A DNA stretch of 64,000 bases from Stenopsyche tienmushanensis (lineage: Eukaryota; Arthropoda; Insecta; Trichoptera; Stenopsychidae). Each line of letters begins with the position of its first letter. The first letter of the stretch is position 1. Position numbers and translations under genes: made by a program. The stretch covers positions 169,290-233,289 of the forward strand of contig WACJ01000399.1 in NCBI GenBank assembly GCA_008973525.1, given 5' to 3'. Positions 10,605 to 23,700 of the stretch are shown here, piece by piece. Under the pieces are notes generated by a model. That model saw only the letters and a list, made by a program, of their open reading frames with translations. It was not told where the DNA came from and ran no database searches.

Positions 10605-12725
10605 CTAATTTTAAAAAAAATCAAAATTATGTGAATTTTAATATTATTTTCAGTTGAATTTGAATTCGTTAGACTTATTGTTATAATTTAAATTTGTAAC
10701 TCAAATTTAAACAGATATAACTAAAATCGTAATCCAATGTACGACCTGAGCGTGTCTTCGCATTTTTATGGGCGCTCACTGTTCTAAATAATTAAGATTC
10801 TATCAACCATATGTAGCTGTTTGCTTTTATTTCAAAATGCTTAAATCTGAATATATTTTCATCCAATGAAACAATTCTCGATAAATTCTTGATTGTATGT
10901 AAACATGTCAATGCCTTTGCACTATTAAGTTATAAATATATCTATTTTTTAATAAGATTGTCCTAATTTTGTATCTTTTCCTTTCATCATTGGAAGGATT
11001 TTTTTTTAAATGTTGCTTTCCAATGATATCGACAAAACCATATTATAATTAGATTATTTAAATAAAATTTTTAATATACGTAGTACGAAATAATTTGACA
11101 ATTTAAAAAATCCGTTTTTTTTCAATATACTTAATTAAAGAGTTTTTTGATTATACACACAAGGGATGAAAAATGGCTCAAGTTAAAAAAAATATTTGAA
11201 ATTTCTCCATCCAAAAAAAAATACAATCAGCCATAAATCAATAAGAATTCCATTACTTTCTTCTTAAATTCATCTCTAATATCGTTTTCTTTTTGCCCGT
11301 TCCTCCGGGAAAGTTTTGCAAAACGACTTCAAAAAAAGCAAGGACGCATTACGGGCAGAAATAAAAGCAAAACTTTCGAAAGAAACTGGGGACGTATTAA
11401 TTATAACCCAAGGATAGTGGACATTGTTTTTGTTCTGGACAAAAGTTTTACGAAAGAGACATTTTTTATACGTCATATATCGGTTACCTTCAAACTAACT
11501 CTAGGTAATAACATAAATCGTGAAGGTCGAAACTTTCCACATCATAATACAAAAATACAACCCTCCTGCCTGTTCTATCCCGTCATTGGGAAGCTCTGAT
11601 TCAAAACGTAACATCTGGCGGAATCCAAAACGATCTTAATTGAGCCCCAATGATGTCGGCTTTGAAGTGACCCTATCAAAACATCTTGTATTACAGAATG
11701 GCTTTTAAATCTTAGCATTCCTCATTTTCGTGTTAATGATACCCTCACACATCATAGAGAGGATCGTCTGTTGTTCCAACAAATGGTTTTCATATCCGAA
11801 ATTAGTACAGATCGGTATGTGGCCCAAAAAATGCTTTAAGTGCATTCCTTCATGAATTACAAAGGAACTATTTTTATTGGTTCGAGAGAGAGTTTCGATA
11901 TTGTGGTAATATGATATAACGTGAAAAACCTGTTTCGGCCGCTCAATTCACTTTTTTACCGCATTTTCAATACGATTTATATTCGTATGTAAACTTTGAA
12001 AACCACTCTTACCCACATACTACCAAAATTTACGCCTCAGCATTTAAATAGCACATAAAACAATTGACTTTGGATCTCGCGGGCGCGTTCAAATTAAATA
12101 AGGAGAAGTCGGAGTTGCCATAGTTCAATTAACATGTCGACAACTTATGGTCCTGCAGCTTGTCGACACTACCTGTCCTGTTTAGCTGCACTTCCTCAAT
12201 ATATCACCCTCACCATATACGTCAGCCGAGTGCAGAAATTAACGTCAATAAAGCAAATCCTCCAAATGTACCGATACATTTTTTGACGCATTCAACGATG
12301 TAAATCAGTTGTTGGTGTGTGAAATTGGAAGTAAATGTATTTAAATTAATATTGGGGTTATGGTAATTCCAGTCTGGCTGGAATTCCTTGTTTTTGTGTT
12401 CACATACGAAATTAACGGACATTTTCAATTAATTTTGTGGTTAATGAACAGAACCAATAACATGTACGAAATGTACTATTTTCATCCGTTTGACGTGAAA
12501 AAATAATTTGAGCTTTAAGCCATATGCTCTTTAATTCAATATGCAAAATTTAATCATATAAATAATTTAATAAATTCATTTTAACGTATTAATGCAGGGC
12601 TTAAATCATACCAAGTGTTACTATTTCACAATGAAATATTCCAAATATAAATCTCCACATAATCATCTCTCACAACATATGTTGTACGCAAATGCTCTTT
12701 AACAGATAAGAATTTATATTATATT
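10605..12725. other. Non-coding stretch
   Basis: AT-rich to about 11270, then a moderately GC-elevated part (11280-12250) without recognisable motifs. A perfect 8-bp inverted repeat GTCGACAA / TTGTCGAC lies at 12136-12143 and 12160-12167. Short ORFs at 11276-11599 overlap on both strands and look random. Confidence 0.35.
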
Positions 12726-12728
12726 AAT

Positions 12729-13262
12729 AGGATCAGCTAAAAAGTAAAAATACAGAGTTCCTGAGGCCGGGAGAGTTTTTTGTTTCAAAGTTGGCACACC
12801 ACCGTCAATGTTGGCGTATAAGAATGATCTTATTTGTCAGTTTGATTGGTCCCGCATGTTTGTCGACCATTTTGTTCAGTCACAGTAAATTCTTCCGATG
12901 GAAAAGTCGTCTCATACTCCCGCCACATCCCGTCAGTGCGAATTCTACGTGATCATCCATTTTTTGAGTTTACAGAACAATATCGCCGCGAATATTTATC
13001 GGAAGCTCGTGAAAGTTTATGGTAGTGATGTGATGAGTCGATAAAATGTCACGAAGTGGGTTAGGTTGGTCAGAGCAGGTCATACTGAAACTCATGACGA
13101 GTCAAGGAATAGGAGACGGTCAGTGATCTTTGGAAAACTTTTATATAAAAAAAAATGAAGAACAAGAACAATTTTGGATCGCTTTGCATAGCAAGGAAAG
13201 ACTTTTCTGGACAATCCAAAAAGAGCTGGTGGCAGAGATTTATGACACTGATATACAAAATC
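12729..13262 (+). mobile_element. Mariner fragment, family CGAGGGTCATC, 5' half
   Basis: Starts with a degenerate terminal repeat (GGATCAGCTAAAAAGTAAAA) and the family 5' untranslated region (CCCGCATGTTTGTCGACCAT.., 12851-12890). From the ATG at 12898 broken frames give a mariner N-terminal domain: MEKSSH.., ..LSLQNNIAANIYRKLVKVYG.., DVMSR (about 12965-13040), then an ETHDESRNRRRSV-type linker (13083-13125). A short remnant of the first catalytic segment (TFLD..NPKRAG, about 13200-13235) follows after a deletion. No 3' end seen. Confidence 0.65.
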
Positions 13263-13382
13263 TGATGCCCCGACTATAAAAATATCTTGATCTCGATGGT
13301 GATTGTGTTTAAAAATAGTTTAATAAATTTGTGAAATGTCCTGTGAATTTCAATTAAATATAAGCATTTTTTAATCTTAAGC

Positions 13383-13690
13383 AATGGCGCTGTTGATAAG
13401 AGCAGATCTGAGATATACGAATTGATCGCTTATTGCGCGTCCACCATTGCCTGTTGAGCGAAGTTGTGAAGAGTCGTCAGTTAGCCTTGGCAGTGGGAAG
13501 ACGTCCTTCCCGCAGCCAAATATTTCTCTCTTTCTTTCGTGTTGAATAAAGAGTCATCTGAGAAGAGTCTTTCTGTTCGACGTCGTCCATCCCCATCCAT
13601 CCGTCTGGCTACATCATGACGCGAAAGAAGAACAGACCCGCAGACACAACCATCCCTACAAGTACGTGGGAGCGGGGATCAACATAAAAC
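13383..13690 (+). mobile_element. LTR-like retroelement fragment, copy 2
   Basis: Begins GGCGCTGTTGATAAGAGCAG, runs through GATCGCTTATTGCGCGTCCA, GTCGTCAGTTAGCCTTGGCA, a CGTCCTTCCCGCAGCC segment, a CT-rich run and GAATAAAGAGTC (polyadenylation-type signal, about 13542), then a CATCCGTCTGGCTACATCA segment. The same order is seen at 1940-2210 and inverted at 38032-38400. No internal coding region adjoins. The exact end is uncertain; similarity to the 38-kb copy runs at least to about 13640. Confidence 0.55.
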
Positions 13691-13699
13691 GCCATAAAT

Positions 13700-16010
13700 T
13701 CATCACTTTTTTAATAATTGATTCATATTTTAAGAAAAAATACTTTTGATAATATATTCATTTTATACCACCTTAGATCAGAATGATACCACCTTAGGTA
13801 TTTGTTTTTTAAATACAATTTGCAGGACATAATTTTTATCAAATTGCTGACAAAAAGGTTTAGAACCGCTGCTATAGTTGTTGATGGTGGTATTTAGATG
13901 TAAGCTACTGTAGCACGCTAAATCCATTAGCAATTGCCTGTCTTCATATTTTCTTATGTTCATAAAAATATAAATTCATTTTATGGCATTTTGAAATAAT
14001 TTAGATGAAATAAAAAATATCTTACATTTTCCAAGAAAAATTAAATCTAAATTCCTATATAAATATTAACTTAATTTTTAAAAAATTGGAGCTTGTACAG
14101 ATTCATCCACCCTTAAGATGATTTAACATAGTGGATGATTACGAAATTTTATTCTAATTCAATATCCAGCGCGAGGAGATTTTTCAAAGTATTTAATGCC
14201 ACAAAAAACTACTATTTGGAAAAGCATAATCGGATTGACGAATTCTGAATAAATCGCTGTGGCATTTATATTTTTTTCCATTTATATATCTACCCTGTAA
14301 AAAATATCTAGTTACAAATACTTTCCATTAGAGCATCAAAACAAATAGTTGTTCCAGGATCGGCCAAATGGAAATGATTTAATTCCACCCCTAAGTAAGA
14401 ATTTAGCGTTTTCCAACGGGCACCATTAATAAAACATATACGGTCCGATAATAAAAAGCTTTTTCGAAGCTTCCATTCGCTCCAATCATATTCGCACAAA
14501 TCAAAATGGAATAAAGTTTTCACCCCTATTTCAACCGAATATATATTTATAGAAAATTTACGGCGATGAATTTTCAATATGATGGTCGGTAATGAATATC
14601 GGCGCTGTTTTCATTGTGGCATTGGGCTTTGAGCAGCATACAGTCAATATGGAATCGCATATTTTTAGCTGAAAGTTAATTTACACCCAACCACAAAGTA
14701 ATTTCAAATTTATGTACGTGCTTTATATTTAATAATATAAAGCAAGAGCATAATTTTACACCTAAATGAATTACGAAAATTAATACAGAGTCGGCGATTG
14801 TCTTGTAATTTACATCTCAGGTGACTGTTATATGGTCAATTTTGTTTAATAATGATTTAACGCTGAAGATTTTATAATTAAAGTTGATGGTTTTAATCAG
14901 CGATTTTTCGCTAAGATTCCAGTCTTCTTATTTATATCCTAATGGCGAAATATAATTATGCTATTAGATTTTTAATGGCATCAATCATTCGTTTATGAAA
15001 GATAATAAACAGACAGACCATGTTGTCATTTCATCTTATGTTTAAACTTTCATCATTAATATCCATTTTTTAAATCATTATAAAAAAATATTGCGTATGA
15101 TATGCAAATAATGATTAATCTATAGCTTCGTGATGAATGATTAATATTTTAATGGGAATTGAATATTTTAACCCAATTACTTTGAAAGGCAAATCAAATA
15201 TCCCATACAAATTCATGGTTTAATTAAAATCACATTTTATACGATGATAATTCAAAACTAATAGCTATTTGAATTGTGATTGAAGAGAAATACATTCAAA
15301 GCTTTGTGGATCAAATATATCATAGAAAATATTTGCTTTGACAATGATTGCATTTTATATTATACAGGTTGTTTTGCATATGGACCGATAATTCATATAC
15401 ATTTGCTATGTTTTACACATAGGGCCTGTCTTAAGTGATAGGGTTGTCGAGATAGATTTTTTTTTCAAAATTTTGAAAAAATATTCAATATTTCATCTTT
15501 ATCATAACGTGTTAATCAGTGATCGTAATAGCACAAAATAACTGTTATTGTATTTTGCAATGTATTTTTGATTTAAATAAATTATTATTTTATGAAAATG
15601 ATTTAAAAAAAAATAGTTCAGAGCTTTTAAAGTTACAAAAAATGTACAGACGAATGAGAAATGTCAAATTCTTAATTCAATAAATAAAAAACTAACAATT
15701 ATTTTGAACTTAATTTAGTTTAAAAAATATTTGTGATTTATGTTCTTTCCAACGATATGCTACATGTCGTACATATCATTCAATATGTCGTTAAACTTGA
15801 AAAGTTACTACTTTGCTAGGGTCGCGGTTAAGAAATTATTTTTTATGTTTAAGACGTTTTTATTAAATATAGTTACAAAATTTGTTCAAATTCACCACTT
15901 CTGCTTCGTATGTACACACTACACCTTTTTTCTTATTTCAACTGTAATTGTCTTAAATAGCATTTTCTCTTTAATTTTTGCAATGGTGACGTTTATTCTT
16001 TCAATTAGGA
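13700..16010. other. AT-rich non-coding stretch
   Basis: No transposon signature seen. The 89-codon minus-strand ORF at 14308-14577 has a less biased composition than its neighbours but no motif I recognise. The hydrophobic plus-strand ORF at 15740-16021 is T-rich and probably random. Confidence 0.35.
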
Positions 16011-16011
16011 T

Positions 16012-16185
16012 TCATTCGTGAGCACCTCTGTCGTGTAAAGTAATTCTTTCACACGTCCTTAGACAAATAAATCCAATGGTCTGAAAACCATGCGAGCGAT
16101 GGAATACGATACGTCTCCAGGCAAATAAATCCAGTGGTGTCAGGTCTGGTGACCGTGTGAGCCACGGAATAGGGCTGCCAAAATA
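16012..16185 (-). mobile_element. IS630/Tc1-mariner-type transposase fragment with internal duplication
   Basis: Minus-strand translation reads GSPIPWLTRSPDLTPLDLFA. The SPDLTPLDFF block surrounds the third catalytic acidic residue in a large group of insect Tc1/mariner-superfamily transposases. Immediately downstream on the same strand a second, more diverged copy of the same ~60-bp segment follows (ATTCCATCGCTCGCATGGTT.. aligns with ATTCCGTGGCTCACACGGTC..), so the motif is tandemly duplicated. It ends with a CACGACAGAGGTGCTCAC segment that is also found, in the other orientation, at 16516. Confidence 0.55.
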
Positions 16186-16515
16186 AATTTGTAAAATTGT
16201 AAATAAATTTAATAAAAACATCTCAATCTTATCTATTGAATTATTTTTATAACATGTAGTATACAGTTGAAAAAGATATAAACTAGAGATATTTTAAAAT
16301 CAAATTTAGTTCAAAATAGTTGTCAGTTTTTATTTTTAAAGAATTAAGAAGTTGACTTTTCTTATTCGTATACAGATTTCACGCGACTTTGGAAGCTCAG
16401 AAGTATTCTTTTAAAGCCAATTGCATAAAATTATGATTCAGTTAGATTGAAAATGTGTTGCAAAATACAAAAAAGTTGTTTCGTTCTATTACAACTATAC
16501 AAAAATACTTTTTAT

Positions 16516-16625
16516 TGTGGGCACCTCTGTGGTGTAAATTGATTATTTCGCGGCCCTATTCCATAACTCACACGGTCTCCAGACCTGACACCACTGGATT
16601 TCTTTGTCCAGGGATGTGCCCTATT
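16516..16625 (+). mobile_element. IS630/Tc1-mariner-type transposase fragment, inverted partner
   Basis: Plus-strand translation gives GPIP*LTRSPDLTPLDFFVQG, the same catalytic-region block as at 16012-16185 on the opposite strand. Upstream, GGGCACCTCTGTGGTGTAAA matches GAGCACCTCTGTCGTGTAAA at 16020-16039. No longer protein or terminal repeat can be followed. Confidence 0.55.
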
Positions 16626-17860
16626 TGATTATTAACTATTTTAAAAGCATCAGTAAAATTTCGTTTCAATATGTTTGCTGGTTTAAGAATTATATCAATG
16701 TTACTAAAGAAGTGGCGTATTCCGGACCACAGGCCAAGTTTAGTGCAGAAAAGCCGGACTGTAAAGTGTTGATTCAAAAATGCTCTTTAAATCTGCTGAA
16801 ACTTTAAATCTAATTGAAATCTAAATGAATGAAACTTTAAACATAATTAATTAAAGCATTTAGATAATAAAGGATATTCATCATATATTTTGTCTCACCT
16901 TTGGCATATATGAATCGGTCTTAATCCTCATAAATTGACTAGAATAACATATCAATTAACATGTCGTTCGATAACTGTGAAATTGTAATATATTGGCATG
17001 AAACGGAAGCAGTTTTTTGTATTTTTTATATAATACAGGGAGCAAAACAATACTTTTGATATAAAAATTGCATGCAAACTGGTTTATGTCATGAGTGTTG
17101 TTTGCATGACCAATATAGTTTTAATATGAAAAGCAGCAATATTGCAACGGAAAGAGGCCATGAGCTACAAAATGAATAACTATTATATTTAGAAACTCCG
17201 TTTTGATATTTACAACATCAATTATCCGGCTGATGATTAGCGGAATAGAAAAATGTCCGTATGTAATTCCCATGGAATCATCTCGTGTGAAAGAGGTAAT
17301 TATTTGAAGCGTACAATCACGACCGTAAAATATCTCCCGGCTACCAACAAATAATATCATTATTTATATTATTGCCTCGGCAGCTCCAAGATATTCTCCA
17401 TGGAGCATCAGCATCAGAATCTGCAGCTCTTTACTCACAGCGTGACCAGCTCTCGCTTGCAGAATCGTTTAGCAGATTGCATGATCTGTCAAAAGCTCTT
17501 CTCTGCACCACTTTATTGCACCAACTAGCACCACCTGATCTCGGATAATTTTTCACCTGTTGTTGTCGGTTTGAAGGTTTTCGCCGGTTATTAATGGATT
17601 CGATTACATGCTTTATGATTATAGTTAGTGGATCGACTGCCTCCATCGGCGAAACTTTGTACGAAGATTTCTCACTCTCAACATAATTCATACTAATACC
17701 AGATATAAATTAGACAAACACCACTTAATATAATTCTTAAAAGGTTCTATGAACGAGGAGTAGTCATCATATGTCTTGATCAGTCTAGAAACCATTGATA
17801 AAGATTTTCACGTAGAGTTTAAGCTCGTACCGAGAGGGTTTAAATAATCAATTTTAAATT
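16626..17860. other. Non-coding stretch, unrecognised
   Basis: Short ORFs at 16604-16807 and 17121-17691 have no recognisable motif. The part at 17370-17690 is somewhat GC-elevated. Nothing else can be supported. Confidence 0.35.
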
Positions 17861-17863
17861 GTA

Positions 17864-18010
17864 CGAGGGTCATCTAGAAAGTAAAGTTACAAGGATTCCT
17901 AATTCCGGGGAATATTTTATTTCGGCTGGTTTGTTTGGCTCTGCGTATCTGTCGGCCATTTTGTTCAGTCACTGTAAATTCTTCCATTGGAGAGATCGTC
18001 GTGTGCTTAA
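17864..18010 (+). mobile_element. Mariner 5' end fragment, family CGAGGGTCATC
   Basis: TA (17862-17863) is followed by CGAGGGTCATCTAGAAAGTA, the best-preserved terminal repeat of this family here, and by the 5' untranslated region (CTGTCGGCCATTTTGTTCAG, 17948-17967; then CACTGTAAATTCTTCCATTG, 17970-17989) up to the start of the coding part. Similarity stops near 18010; no transposase domain follows. Confidence 0.65.
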
Positions 18011-18254
18011 ATGATGGTTATCATGGAATACCAAAAAAATATGCCCATATTAATGAATTGGTTATTTAAAGTGAAACAAGTGGACACAAGATATCAAGAC
18101 CCCTATTAAAATGAGCAAAAAAGCTTGCCCAAGATTATCAGAAATTTCTCTATGAAGAAAAAACATGCCAAAGACTATTTTGCAAAGGTAATATAATAAC
18201 CAAATCTTGTAATATTTGTAAAAAATATGCAAACATAAAATGTTTGGAAGAAAA

Positions 18255-18500
18255 AGCTATCATCGTAAATGCTGCCGCAACGATTTCCTATTTGTTCAAT
18301 CCTCTCCAGAACGAGATCTCAGGCTCCGAAGCCATGGGATCCAATCGAGAGGTCATGGACATGTACGGCTAAAGGTTGATCACAAGCTTCGTCTCTATTG
18401 AGGCCATGGTCTCTACTGGGCAAGCCATGTGGGATGGGTTTAACTCATAAAGTCCCTTGAGCCATATTAGATTCGGGACCGAGTGGTAGTGTCTACGCTA
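18255..18500 (+). repeat. Interspersed repeat shared with 25590-25765
   Basis: Shares GAACGAGA.CTC.G.CTCC, a GAGGTCATGGACATGTAC segment and, further on, GATTCGGGACCGAGTGGTAG with the copy at 25590-25765, in the same order and spacing. The 25-kb copy is followed by retrotransposon-like coding remnants, so I suspect non-LTR origin, but this copy itself shows no readable domain. Confidence 0.5.
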
Positions 18501-18954
18501 GGATAGACAGGTAGATCTAAATTGTCAATAATTTACGCGATTTCAAAGTACATCGACCAGGCGCGTTTTTATCCACTGTACAGTGGGTCATATTCTGGAC
18601 TTTCCGATCGATCAATCCAGGTGTATCCTGATTATCTAAAGCCGTGCAGGGTTGCCTATAAGCAACTTAATTTTCAACCATAATACACAAACGATTTAAA
18701 ATCAATGATGAATTGGTTATTCATCCATAGATCTTCTCTTACCCTATTTTAATATACAAATATTTTTGTTCTAATTTTATTAAACCTGGAAGGTAATGGA
18801 GCCGTATTGCGCGCGCATCTTTTCTCACCCGTCCCCGCAGCCCAAACTTCATTCCATCGGACCAATATGCGCTAACATGGTGCATTCATACAATATTTTA
18901 CTGTGCCTTTGTTATTTTTGCAAGTGTAAACAATAAGTTGATAAAGTTTTGAAT
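18501..18954. other. Non-coding stretch with a short palindrome
   Basis: Contains the 14-bp perfect palindrome CCACTGTACAGTGG at 18573-18586. No coding or repeat family recognised. Confidence 0.3.
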
Positions 18955-19015
18955 TGGTTTGATTAACGATATGGAAGCGCATTAAATACGGACAAACAAA
19001 CATTGCTTTTTATAT
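18955..19015 (-). repeat. Helitron-like repeat end, copy 1
   Basis: Reverse strand reads AATATATAAAAAGCAATGTT then TGTTTGTCCGTATTTAATGC and CTTCCATATCGTTAATC, matching the units at 25398-25565, 31434-31720 and 40895-41010. A TATATAAAAA run before TGTTTGTT and a CCRTTYATC..ATTGCAATAAAACTT core resemble 5' ends of insect Helitrons; the assignment is by style only. Confidence 0.4.
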
Positions 19016-20339
19016 ATTAGATTTCAGCATTTGCATGATAAAAAGCAAGAAATTTATTACCAAAAAAAAAAATTGTGATACGGCCAAAATTTATCCACAA
19101 TCTGGTTGTAAATCAGAACTTATAAGATATGGGAAATATTCCTTAAAATATCACCAATATTTTTGTATAAAATAATTGCTTAAATATGACAATAAATTGA
19201 AAATGATTATCCATGCCATATTTTCAGTCAGTGTTAATTTATTTTTAAATGTATTTAATTTGAATGTACAAGGGATAAGATTGGATAGGATGGTGCGAGT
19301 AAATCATGTTTTTATGAAAGCCATGAGGCATTTTGTCAAAAAATCATGCATGAGCAACGGAAGAGGAACAAATAGAAAAAATATGTTTGCGGATTATATA
19401 TAAATGATAAACGATACCGCAGACATAATGTATCATGTACAAATAAGAAGAAACTTGATCAGCATTTTTTGTGTGCGGAACTCATGAGCGGGGTGGAATG
19501 TTGCGCAAGATAGGGGAGGAAAAGGCGGAAAGATCTTTCCTTGATCTCAAAACTGCTCATAAATCACGCATTAGTTCTGGCTGTGTTTTTCCATTTTGTC
19601 GGGTAGAAGATTTCACACTGTGCACACAGATAAGTTAAGCCGAAGTTTGAAATATAGAAAAACAAACAAGATCAAAGTGTATGATCGTAAATCTCGAGTT
19701 TTTAAAAAGTGCTGACCGCACGCGAGCTGGCATACTTCTTCGGGCTCCTTCAATTTTCTATTAACGTGCTCTTTGATGCTGAAAATAATACACAGAAGGC
19801 TGGATGAGGTCAACAAAACCCATTTGCGGGATGACCCCTGAAACGCCAAGTCAACAACTGCACAACATCTTCACACCGCGCTCGAATTTCACACAAATCT
19901 TATATGGATCTTGACATCTCTATTAATAACTCTCTTTCACACCGCTCTTTGTATTAAAAAGCTTTTTACCTTGTTTTGCAGCATATTATCCATGTCAAAC
20001 GAGCTTTCAATACACTCCAGACAATAGAACGAGCTCCAGCACTTTCATGAATTTTAAATTACAATTCTTCAAAAATGTGATATAATCTCATCTTATTTAA
20101 TACGAATTTATATAAAATTTAAGCATGTTTCATTTACATTTCAATGCATTGACTAAATTTCCTATTAAAAATATACAGAATAGGTATTTTATTGTGCTTA
20201 TACGTCGTCTGGTGATAGAGCACTTTTAAAAATGCATTCAGACTAGAATATCTACGCCAAATTAGTGAATGATGATCTCATAATAAGGATGGTGTATAAT
20301 TTTTTTTTATTGGTGGTATGAAGACTGAAGCTTAATCAC
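19016..20339. other. Non-coding stretch, unrecognised
   Basis: AT-rich with moderately GC-elevated parts at 19460-19960. Short ORFs at 19176-19403 (+) and 19613-19849 (-) carry no recognisable motif. Confidence 0.35.
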
Positions 20340-20343
20340 TTAA

Positions 20344-20780
20344 CCACCAGCGACTCACCGGTGAGTCGCTAAGTTTTTCATAGAAAAATGAATATTTTTA
20401 ATTATCTAAAAAATAATTTGCTATCAGAACAGTCCATTGAATGACCTTTACTGCATAATCGAATCTATTTTGAAATTTATTGGTCAAAATGCCTTGCAAA
20501 CAAACTGTACTTGTTAGTATAATGAGTAAATCGAGACAATCCTAAATATACAGACAATTTTAATACGGCATATATAAAAAAATAATTAAATAATATTAAT
20601 TATAAGTTGTTGTGACAACCCTGAACAAGAAATGATCAAAACAATTGAATAATCCCGCGGGATGGCATGTGATGTATATGCATACACTAGGACATATAAG
20701 TCGCCTTTAGATAATAAAATATAGTCCAACAACTTTTTATGCAATTTTTAATATTTCTAAAATCGCTGGCAGTTAAAAGG
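20344..20780. mobile_element. piggyBac-type MITE with CGACTCACCGGTGAGTCG palindrome
   Basis: A 437-bp AT-rich element between TTAA at 20340-20343 and TTAA at 20781-20784. The left end is CCACCAGCGACTCACCGG with a 20-bp perfect palindrome GCGACTCACCGGTGAGTCGC (20350-20369). The right end, read inward on the other strand, is CCTTTTAACTGCCAGCGATT, sharing CC and CCAGCGA.T with the left. There is no transposase inside. TTAA duplication and CC-starting ends are the piggyBac hallmark; the palindrome recurs at 28366-28385. Confidence 0.65.
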
Positions 20781-20784
20781 TTAA

Positions 20785-23700
20785 CCGACATTGCAAACAA
20801 AATAGAGACCACAGGTAGATCTGCATAAAATTGTTCAGAAAAGATAGACTGAATGGTTTTTCAGCAAAATCAACCTGTTTGCTTCGAGTTATTTTTATTG
20901 GCTTTCAAGAAAAGTTACTTAGTTTTTAAAAGCAGTCAAAAACCAATTAAGATTAACACAAAAGCTATCTTGGATGCGTTCATCCAGATGATCCGCTATT
21001 CGGGACCATGTTAGCATTTTCGCAAAGTGTTAAATGAGGAAGATTTCGAGTTTCGATCGCAGCCTCGAAAATGGCGCGAACTTACTGATACCTTACTGGT
21101 ACCGGCTGCGGATTGAGGAGGGGGGGGGGGTTTTACGATCCAATGAAGGTCGTGGAATGCTCTGAGGATATATTTTTACCCAAAGCTTTTACGAAACGCC
21201 CTAAATGCTTTAAAATTGGTGAGAGTAGCTACAAGGTTTCTGTGTCCAACCGGTCTGAATTTCGGACCACTGACACATCGAAAGAGCGCCTCGCAAACTG
21301 TCTGCAGAGCATTGTCTGCGACTATTAATGGATCTTTACACGAACACTCCGAAGCTGTTGAAAATTCAAATTTAAAAAAATATTTATTTTTTATATAAAT
21401 TAAGTAAAACCAATATCCTCATATTTAAGAACTGTATTTTCTCAATTCTATCCAAATATATGACTTTAATCTACTAGTTTTTGATTAAGATATTTGATAG
21501 GGTATAATACCCTTTAGAATAAGCAAAATGATGTATGAATTAAGGAGTTGGATTTTAAACCAGATTTCGAATTAAAAATCTATTTATAAGAAAAAAAGAC
21601 ATATTATCAAAAATAATATATAATGTCTAATTAGTACTGATAGACATTCTAGCACATTTAAAATAATTATCAATGAGTGCTATCATGTTTACGCGGTAAT
21701 TAATGAATTCGCGCAAAAGTAATCCATTTAAAAAATCCAACTTTATTGTGCGTAGTCACGCAGAGAATTTATGCAAATTTAAATGAAATTAACTGAGTTT
21801 TCATTGGTTTGAAAAATATAAAATGTATTGTCTTCTTTGGCTACTTTAATTATTGTGTATATCTAATATCACCTATTCCTTTACTTTATCCCAATAAATA
21901 CCGCTTTAAAAATTTGAACGAAAAACTTGAATTAAAACCTAATTATGTATTTAGTTTGGTTTACAGGGAAAGCAGGTTTTTTATTATAAAAGCTTATACT
22001 TTGCCATCAGTGAACATTCATTTTCAATAATAAAATATATATTTACAATAGTAAAAATATTCATATTGTATGATACGAAACGCAAACTGTAAATTATCCC
22101 AATTTTTTGCTTGTTTACATCAAACAGATTGTAAACATGAACTTCTGCGACAAAACCTTATAAGACCTCGATAAATGATGAATGTGTATGCGAAAGTCGA
22201 TTGATGGCAATACATTGGAATAATGGGTAATAAAAAAGAAGCCCTGAGTGAGTCTACAAATTTTAAGCTGCCATCTTGACTCGAAAATTGATTTTGTGTG
22301 CTAATTTTGATGCGATATAACTATTAGATAATTATTGTTTTAAATAAAATTTTAAATCTTCAAAATGCTGTTAATATTTGTATGTATCGTTTCAAATAAA
22401 TACGTTTGAGTAAAAATATTTTTTATGTATAAATTTGCAGTGATGAAACGCACAAATCTGTGCGTTCGGCATTGTTAGGGTTAATGAAGCCAACTTCTTT
22501 TGTTATCATAAGGCATTTGTATTGAGGGACATGGTTGAAGGTTTTATTTAGGTCTGATGTATATTGAATAATCAAACCTAATGTATTGATATACTCTTCT
22601 CCGGTTGAAATCAATCCTCAAAGTGACGACCCCAAAACAAACAACGACATCAACGATTGCCAACCAGAAAAGCAGTCTGTCACCATATGGTGTTTGACAA
22701 TTACGCCCGCCATCCTATTTCCCCAAAGACTAGTTCCATTCACAGCTCCAATGTGCACAAACAGGAAGTCTTCATTGGAGTAATTTCAATATATTGGCAA
22801 ATTTACCACATGTCAATAGGGAAACCGAAGCAAACAAGCTCGATAACGGTCATTATTTGCTGGTCCAATATTTAATTTTGCATTTGCTCGAGAATCTATT
22901 ATATGTCGCAGTGTTTGTATTCTTGTTTGCCCCCCCTTGGATTGGATGCCACTCGCTAATAAAGCGCATTCCAGCGCGGGGTAGAACGTTGACAAAGGGA
23001 TGAAATGCTTCATTAATTCCGGCTTATGTCTGTTTATTACACTTTGATAACCGAAAGTGCTAGTGGACCTCGATTCATGCCCAAAAGTCATTTACAGCAA
23101 ACCAGTGGACGGCTCGTCAAATACAAATATGCTGTGTGGCTATTGAAATTCTATCTGCGGCTGAATATTTTGCAAAATTAATCTATCCAATAGTATTTCT
23201 AAAGCTCAGTTACATTGTACATATAAATTTGCAATCGAGTATTATATACATACTTGCTTTGATAGCAACGAGTTTGAATACTATTTGTTTAACGTTATCA
23301 TTCAAATGGGAAAAAGGAGCCAACCTATCCATTTATTATTGATTTAGATACAAATATGATATGGATAAATAAGTATAAAGATGACTTAAACTCATATTTA
23401 ATAACTCACGAATACTTAGGCTTTACTAACTATGCAGATGTTGACGGAAAACGCTTCTGAACGTTCCAAAAGAAACTTAACTCCCAGATAGAAGTTTATA
23501 AAGTTTAGTTTTGCTCATTTAAAAATTATACTAAAATATATGAACAATCGATGAAATATTTGCATAGCTTTGAAGGAGAAGACATTGCGATTTCAAAAAT
23601 ATTTTACATCTAATCTTTAAACGTTAAAATATATCGGTAAAATATTTTTGAAGTCTATCGGTCACTTTCACTATCGGTTCGTAGAAGAGATCCAAAAAGA

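Noticed and set aside
18255..18500. Protein-coding meaning of the GAGGTCATGGACATG repeat
   Set aside because: Both strands give short readings across the motif, but neither reading is kept across the copies with frame, so only a repeat call is justified.
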